NCBI GenBank assembly: GCA_947359465.1
Contig: OX375878.1
Span: forward strand, 73,772,416-73,836,415
DNA: 64,000 bases
Source of the DNA: Metellina segmentata
Lineage: Eukaryota; Arthropoda; Arachnida; Araneae; Tetragnathidae
Reading direction: 5' to 3'
Part shown: positions 57,901-64,000 of the stretch, in pieces
Layout of the letters: every line of letters begins with the position of its first letter
How positions within the stretch are numbered: the stretch's first letter is position 1
The notes under the pieces: generated by a model
The model's input: only the letters and a program-made list of their open reading frames with translations
Told to the model about the DNA's origin: nothing
Database searches by the model: none
Made by a program: the position numbers and the translations under genes

Positions 57901-60690
57901 AAAACAGCATTCTCATTATTCCCTCATTGCTTTTTTCTCGCCTCTCGGAAAGAAAGGACTGAGCACCCATTGAGAGTCTGACTGTTGCTTGACTCTGCCT
58001 TGGCCCATTTGCCCTATAAACTGCAGCAATAGGGACACGCTTTATTTCCCTGGCCATACATGGTCCGGAGACAAAACTTTTTTTTCTTCTGGTCTCTCGT
58101 TCTCTTTCCCTATCGGACCTGTTCCTTTTGTTTATTTTCGCCGTGCACGTTTTCTTAGACTTGACCTCCGATGGCTTAATCACTCTTTATTTATTTACTT
58201 TCTGAGCGATATCGAGAAACAAGCAATCGCTTTCACTGGATCGGCCCTTGGATGAAAGATGGCACCTCGAGATTTCTTTTGGACAGTGGACGTCTGTGGG
58301 TGACTTTCGATTCGAGGAACGGAGTAACTAGAGCATAAAATGGCTGGAGCCTGTCCTTTAGATAATGCGACAAGGATTAGTGTATCATTTACAAGATGCA
58401 CGTCATTCTGAACTTTTTACCGAGTTGAAATTTTTTTTTATTTTACTGACAATGCCATGGGCGTTTCACCGAAAACCTGTCGTGTTCGTCGGTAAACTTA
58501 ATTGTGCATTCTTGCTTTTTGAAATCGAAGGAAACTATTGGTTTTTGATTAATGGTTAGAAAATTGATACAAAAAATTTAAAGAACGCAGCACGATTTTA
58601 ATACAGGAGGGAAATATGTACATTTGAGAATAGTTAATAAAATAATTTACTTCAATGTTTTAATCAATTGTTCAATTATGTAAGAAACACAGAATGAACA
58701 GTTTGAGTAGAAGAAATACCAAATTCACAAATGTTAATAGAACAGAATTCAAAACCGTAAAAATTTAAAGTTTCGATTATTGAACGACTATACAAAAAAG
58801 TTTTTGAGCAGAAAAGTGGGAGGTTTTAGTCTATAATTCTGATAGTAGGAAGAAGTCTTTGAATCAGCTTTTGTTAGTCTCTGATGGCATTACAAAAGCT
58901 CCTATAACAAATGCAACCAAAGAAATAAGAATTCCCTCCAAATTTATTTGTGGAGCCATCGTGGCTAGGTTGGTCAGCGCTGCAAAAAACTATCAGCAAC
59001 ACGTTTCTTGTTCTATCCATTACTTAACAGAAAAACATTTGTTTCCCACAGCCTGGCCAAATCTGTCCCTTATGCAGAAAAAAAAAGCGATCAGTCAAAT
59101 GTATTTGTCCAGCGAATAGATATTTTTGTATGCTTCAGAAATTCTACGTCATTCCGTCACACGAATTTTTACGATTTAAATTTACCTAACATTCATTTTT
59201 GCATTAAACTGAAAAGAAAAAAAATTGACATAAAAAGATCCACCTTAGTCCTGTAAAAAATATCATGTAAAATATAGGCTTTTATATTTTCGTTACCGAA
59301 ATATTTTATTTTACTGTCCATAAATTTCATTTTTTTAAATTCAAATGTTGTTACTTTTCAAAATTGCTTCCGAAACGAAAACCTTTTCATTTTGAGTTGA
59401 CATACTTTACACATTGCTTAGTGCCATTACAATCTAGTTTAGAAGAATTAAAGGACGATATCACACTCCCATTTCATTTGAAATCTGTCAATCTGAACAG
59501 CAAAGATAATATTATAACTTCAAGTATGCAAATTAACCTGGAAAAGTTAGAATAAAATCCCTCCTATTCAATATAAATTTGTTGATTGGGTACTTATTTT
59601 TTTAGCTTCTTAGAATGCAAATTTGAAATACATTTGAATTTTTACAAGTCAAAAGAAGGAAATTTAAGAAAAAATTAAATTAAATTCAATGCGACAACTT
59701 ATCGATTAGTAACTATAATAAATGCATAAAAGTCATTCTTATTTTATTCATGTGAAAATGAGAAAATATTCACTGCAAATCGATCTATTTTCGAATACAT
59801 TTTTATTCTTTCAAAATGTAATCCGATTTCATTAAATACTATTTGAAACTACTTAAAATGAAAAATCCTTTGCCAATTCGTATGAACATATTTTTTGCTC
59901 CTCGACCAAAAAAAAATGTGATTTTATGTGCTGAAAACTAAATCCCGGAAAACAAACAAAACTGATCATACAAAATGACGTATCTAGTAGATATGTAAGA
60001 CATAATTGATACATCAAGACACATTTGAACTAACGGTGAAAGGTATAATTTTCACTCATAGAAAAAGTAAAAGCAAACATCTACAGAAATGAATTCTCAG
60101 GGGATATTGAATGAAATCGAACGGGGAGAAATCCCTTCCTCTTTAAGTACTTTTTTGAATAAGCATGGGCATAGATCGTGTTTTACCTTCATTTTTTTAG
60201 ATTTCACTGCCTCCATCTCTATAAATCTCTCCACTTTCAAGTAAATGGTATCAACCCACAGTTGTTGCACTTGGGAATAATAGCCGAGGGTAAAAAATCC
60301 CCTAGTGGAGGATGGGCTGGAAATTTAGTCGAATTCTGGGGAATCAGAACGGATGTGGAAAGGGGATGCCACATCTGAAATGAGGGTGCAAGGGGTGCTT
60401 GAAGTGCGGCACATGTGCCAGTCTGGAGCAGTCACATGTGCAGGGCTCGTTACACTTGGCCGATTAGTTTCGGCATCTGCTGCTGTCTGTCACGTTTCGA
60501 CGTTTATCAACATCTGACTCGCGTCTTATCACTTCCGAGAATCAGAAGAGGTGATTTTTCGGGTTAGCTACTTGAACCTGCTCTGTGCGGCAGAAGTTTG
60601 GAAAACAACTTGATTTTCATATCAAAACAGACTCGTTTGTTTAGAAAATTAGAGTTCAAGCTTCAAGACATCTGTTGCGGTATGAGGTAG
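54976..60690. other. Non-coding as far as visible; GC-richer islands
   Basis: 55900-56230 and 57720-58400 are less AT-rich and could be promoter or 5' exon sequence for a minus-strand gene, but no splice-consistent exon was found. The rest is plain AT-rich DNA. Confidence 0.3.
57132..57155. repeat. Poly-A run
   Basis: A run of about 24 A with no retroelement body recognisable next to it. Confidence 0.9.
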
Positions 60691-60693
60691 CTG

Positions 60694-60775
60694 AATTAAC
60701 GTCACACTGGAGCAACACAACGGGCAATTGGTGACGGTCCAGGATAAAATCTGCAAGGTCTGAGGAAGTTCGATC
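60694..60775 (-). repeat. SINE tail fragment
   Basis: Reverse-orientation TAACGTCACACTGGAGCAAC, then GGCAATTGGTGACGGTCCAG, the tail of the 6.9-9.4 kb family. Confidence 0.7.
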
Positions 60776-62760
60776 GGTGGACAAGAGACGATTTCAGTGG
60801 ATCCTCATTTTTCATCTGATATAACTTCCAATCACGTAATAAATTTATATATGGCGATGATAAAAAACTTCGGTTTTATTAAGAGACAGTGACTAGAACT
60901 GCTATATTTCAGCACAAAGATTATTTTGTTTGCTTCACTTTCCACCTGGTGCACCAATGTAACGCCAAGTGGATCTCAATCCCGCCTTTGTAGTGTCGTG
61001 ACTAAAACACTTTTAACCAGTTCAAATTCTCCGGGTATTGGAAAAAAATTATTTTGTTTGGAAGTTTAGTATGTTATAAATTGTGGGAAAACAATTAAAT
61101 ACCTGTCAATACCATGTTGGTATCCGTATATACATTAGATAATAACTCCTCTTCGCACATACAGTAGCCATTTATTTGGAATTTAATTTCACTTTACAAT
61201 AGTAAAAATAAAAAAAGTCTCGGATATAAATACTTTTACCAGTACAACTTCAATTTCGATATAAAAACCCTAGTATATTTTTTATCACCTTTTGCTTATA
61301 TTAAAACACGGTTAACCTGATAACTGCTTAAAAATAATTTATTAATTTATACTATGTATATAACTTACAAAAATATAAACTACCAAAATACATCGTCGTT
61401 TCGCCATTGATTTCCGTAGAAAGCTATCTGAGATAACTGAACTGTTGTAAAATTGTCGAAAATTTCATAGCATGTGTATACCCATACAATAGCTAGTGTA
61501 AATTCACTATACCACGGCAAATTGTTTATTTTAGGATTATAAATCTGCGGATTTTTTAAAATTGTTATATCTAAATGCTCTTATAAAATAAAAAGGTTTC
61601 TTTAAAATTTGAAAACAGACATTGAATTAAAAAGAAATGATAGAAAAATTACTTTTTTTGCTATCGATATTACCTTTTTTAAAATATACGAAAAAATTTT
61701 CAAAGATAGTTTTTATCAAATGTAACCAAACACAATTCATCCAGAAGTGTGTTTAATTTATGGCATAGAATATTCAAAAATATCTGGATTGAAGTTAAAC
61801 ATTAAAACTTAATTTTGTAACTCTTCCATGCTTTCCACAGGGTGTTGGTTGAAATTCATAGCATATCTGTCAGAAACTTAATTTAAATTCAAGGCGTTAG
61901 TTTCCACAAACAATAGAATAACATATACAATGGTAAGGGATCCACATAGAAGGATGAACGTAAAATTGGTATCCGTAAAATTTGACAAAGAATAGCAAGC
62001 ATACGTTAAAATAGATATTAAATTATTTTTTTAATTTTAGGGTAAATTACACTTCTTTTACATTCCTTGATCGAATCCCATTTTTTATGTTTTAAAGACA
62101 TGTAAATTGAAATGAAAGGTGAGGAAAATAAAGCTTTTCTAAACTTTTCATAGTATCTATGTATAAAAAAATATTATATGTATTATAAATTTATGACATA
62201 AATAAAAAGGAAATTGATGAGTTTATACGTGTATATATATTAATCCATACATTTAATTAGCACAGCTTAATCTTACATTTTACTAGCAATATGATTTTTA
62301 GGCACTTAAGATAGCATATAAATTTTAAATAACACTTATGAAAAGACAGGAATATTTATTCAGTCTTTTTAAACACAAAAATAGAGCACTTCATCCCCAC
62401 TATATTACTTCATTGCTTAGATAAAAACATCTACTATACATATTTCATATAAATAACGATCATATTTACAATTCGTCTTCCCACTTTTTTAATTACATGT
62501 TAATTTCAGTTTCAGTGCGAACTTTGCAATAAATAATAATAAATAAAAATACACATTTTTATATCTTACAAGGTACTTGATACCAGACATCTTACAATGT
62601 AAATGAAACTGTTATGCTTTTTTTTTTACCCGTTCTTGCTTACAATAAAACACGGTAACTGTTTAAAAAAGATCTTACTACCATAGCTTGCTATAGAAGA
62701 GCAAAAACCAATTGTTAGTCATTTCAAAGTTTCTTATGAATAGCAAATATTTTGAAAGCT
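60776..62760. other. 3' flank of the Trp-repeat gene
   Basis: AT-rich, no coding frame. A minus-strand AATAAA (plus TTTATT near 62355) could end the transcript. Confidence 0.3.
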
Positions 62761-64000
62761 TTACGTATCTGGTTCATAAGTTGCAAAAAGCAAGTTATCC
62801 TGTAAACAAGTGAACGTCGAATATTTTTTTAACAGCTCATGTCCTATAGTATAAGAGCGTGAAACGGGTATGAAAGGGACTTTATACATTTTCAGTAAAT
62901 TATTACAAATATTTTCAACTTTGAAACAATCTAAATACCAACCCGTGACACGGGAAGAAAGAGTGGATATCTCCTTAACAGCACTGTACACAAGTTTCCT
63001 TTTGGACCCTGGTTTTAAAAAATTCTCATTGGAAAACGTAACGCATTTTTTAAAAATATCACGAGTAGTAGAAGCTCTTTCTCCAATTTTCATTGACGGA
63101 AACTTTGTCCCGGGTAATTCGACACACAGTAGTAAAAATTTCCCAGTTCGAGTGTACGTAATGTATGAAAGCTTAATGCTTTTGGCAACAATCGAACTGG
63201 TAGAACAACATGCAGATAAAGTTGCAGGCCGGAAGGCGAAATTCCAGGAGTTGGATATTAGTTTGTTCAAAATGTCCCACGACGAAGAGCTAATGTCAGT
63301 AACAGTTTCGTAGCTGTTCTCTGCAGAAGAACAAAATACTTGCCAACGCAATTTCGAATTTTCAGACACTGTTAACCATACTTTAGGTGAAATGTTCAAA
63401 GTGCATTCCCACGCCATAGAAGATAAAGGAACCACAGCATTCCACGTTTGGGAACAAGTTTGCAGGTATACATTCCAAAGGCATTGAATGACATTCCGGT
63501 TGGAATTCCATAAAACTGGCGCAGTAGACGAAATGAATTCCCATACACCAGGAGAAATTTCGCATGTCAGAAGCCACATTTTTTGACATAAATCTTTAAA
63601 GGCACACCAAGCGTGTGGCGAATTATCACATATTAATTTCCATATTCTTATAGACATTTGCTCCAAAAACGTCCACAGTTCATCTGTGACATCACATTGA
63701 GTTTTCCATAACTTGGAAACAGCACTTTTTAAATATTTCCACAAATTTGGAACAATATTCTCATGAAGTTCAGAACATGCAAGAGACGAATTTTGTTGAA
63801 CAAATGTGATAGCACAGTAAACAAATGAGGAAATTATACCCATCAAACTATCATATACATGAGTTGCAGAATGTTCACATTTAAAATAATCTATAATTTT
63901 GCGTAACACAGTATAAAAAAAATTGTAGGTACTATCATCATCACCAGAACCAGAACCAGAAAAATATTTGCTGAAAACGGTGTAAAACTTTCTTACTGAC
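62761..64000 (-). CDS. Unrecognised protein with 16 uninterrupted 11-residue Trp repeats (5' end beyond the window)
   Basis: One open frame runs in from the right edge and stops at TAA (62761-62763): about 412 codons without an intron. It opens with a Gly-Ser/Asp-rich patch and a hydrophobic stretch (GIISSFVYCAITFV). Counting from the codon at 63909 as residue 1, Trp follows at 57, 68, 79, 90, 101, 112, 123, 134, 145, 156, 167, 178, 189, 211 and 222, with Tyr at 200. That is sixteen consecutive 11-residue units. Typical units are EISPGVW, NISPKVW and STAPVLW: a hydrophobic residue five before the Trp, often Ser-Pro three to four before, and Leu/Val/Ile just before. The last 160 residues are non-repetitive, Cys/Lys/Ser-rich and end FATYEPDT. 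I know no family with this pattern. An 11-residue period suits an 11/3 amphipathic or hendecad helix with an aromatic stripe, but that role is inference. Confidence 0.75.
   Translation of the reverse strand, partial: SVRKFYTVFSKYFSGSGSGDDDSTYNFFYTVLRKIIDYFKCEHSATHVYDSLMGIISSFVYCAITFVQQNSSLACSELHENIVPNLWKYLKSAVSKLWKTQCDVTDELWTFLEQMSIRIWKLICDNSPHAWCAFKDLCQKMWLLTCEISPGVWEFISSTAPVLWNSNRNVIQCLWNVYLQTCSQTWNAVVPLSSMAWECTLNISPKVWLTVSENSKLRWQVFCSSAENSYETVTDISSSSWDILNKLISNSWNFAFRPATLSACCSTSSIVAKSIKLSYITYTRTGKFLLLCVELPGTKFPSMKIGERASTTRDIFKKCVTFSNENFLKPGSKRKLVYSAVKEISTLSSRVTGWYLDCFKVENICNNLLKMYKVPFIPVSRSYTIGHELLKKYSTFTCLQDNLLFATYEPDT

Noticed and set aside
57721..58401. Cluster of overlapping ORFs on both strands
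   Set aside because: Lower AT content lengthens chance ORFs; no motif, no phase-consistent splice sites.
62870..63313. A 147-codon plus-strand ORF
   Set aside because: Antisense shadow of the minus-strand frame with the 11-residue Trp period; no motif of its own.
1..64000. CRISPR array, operons or bacterial-type systems
   Set aside because: Spliced genes, SINEs and LINEs show a eukaryotic nuclear genome; the direct repeats present are transposon duplications and microsatellites.

Overview
The window looks like nuclear DNA of an arthropod. It is AT-rich, its genes are split by introns, and it is loaded with transposable elements. An arachnid, probably a spider, fits the long introns and the mix of an RNase-H-bearing LINE, a copia element, hAT, mariner, Harbinger and Helitron remnants and tRNA-derived SINEs, but that placement is inference. 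All three protein-coding genes I can support lie on the minus strand.

Genes. (1) 1787-6307: the first three coding exons of nicalin, an ER membrane protein; the gene continues off the low-coordinate edge. (2) 25632-42074: sixteen exons of a puratrophin-1 (PLEKHG4-type) Rho guanine-nucleotide exchange factor. They cover a spectrin-like region, a Ser-rich linker, DH, PH and a Ser-rich tail. Splice phases agree at every junction and give about 938 codons. A phase-compatible candidate first exon lies at 54808-54975. (3) 62761-64000: the 3' coding part of an unrecognised gene whose protein carries 16 consecutive 11-residue units. Fifteen end in Trp and one in Tyr, with no slip in register. This is the most unusual item in the window.

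Repeats by region. 389-1101 is a non-autonomous hAT element and 3060-3870 a decayed hAT transposase, both in nicalin introns. 6.6-9.4 kb is a tRNA-derived SINE cluster in which target-site duplications can be read around three insertions; one of these is an internally inverted chimera. 9405-10975 is a GC-rich sequence of unknown nature, split by a 537-bp MITE. 11753-12065 is a CR1/L2-like LINE tail. 13609-about 17660 is an apparently intact endonuclease-RT-RNase H LINE ORF whose stop codon sits inside a perfect terminal hairpin. 19982-25095 is a full-length copia element with identical LTRs but a broken polyprotein; it lies just downstream of the RhoGEF stop codon. RhoGEF introns hold an hAT-like element, a mariner-like MITE, a Helitron end and a dispersed inverted-repeat family. 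43572-44648 is a complete-looking non-autonomous Helitron. 52380-52944 is a Harbinger-like MITE and 53141-53404 a short inverted-repeat element.

Outside these I see long AT-rich stretches (about 45-47 kb, 48-52 kb and 55-62.7 kb) with no gene I can defend. The genes are not an operon and have no obvious functional link. Exon boundaries come from GT/AG signals, phase continuity and remembered family resemblance, not from transcripts or database searches.
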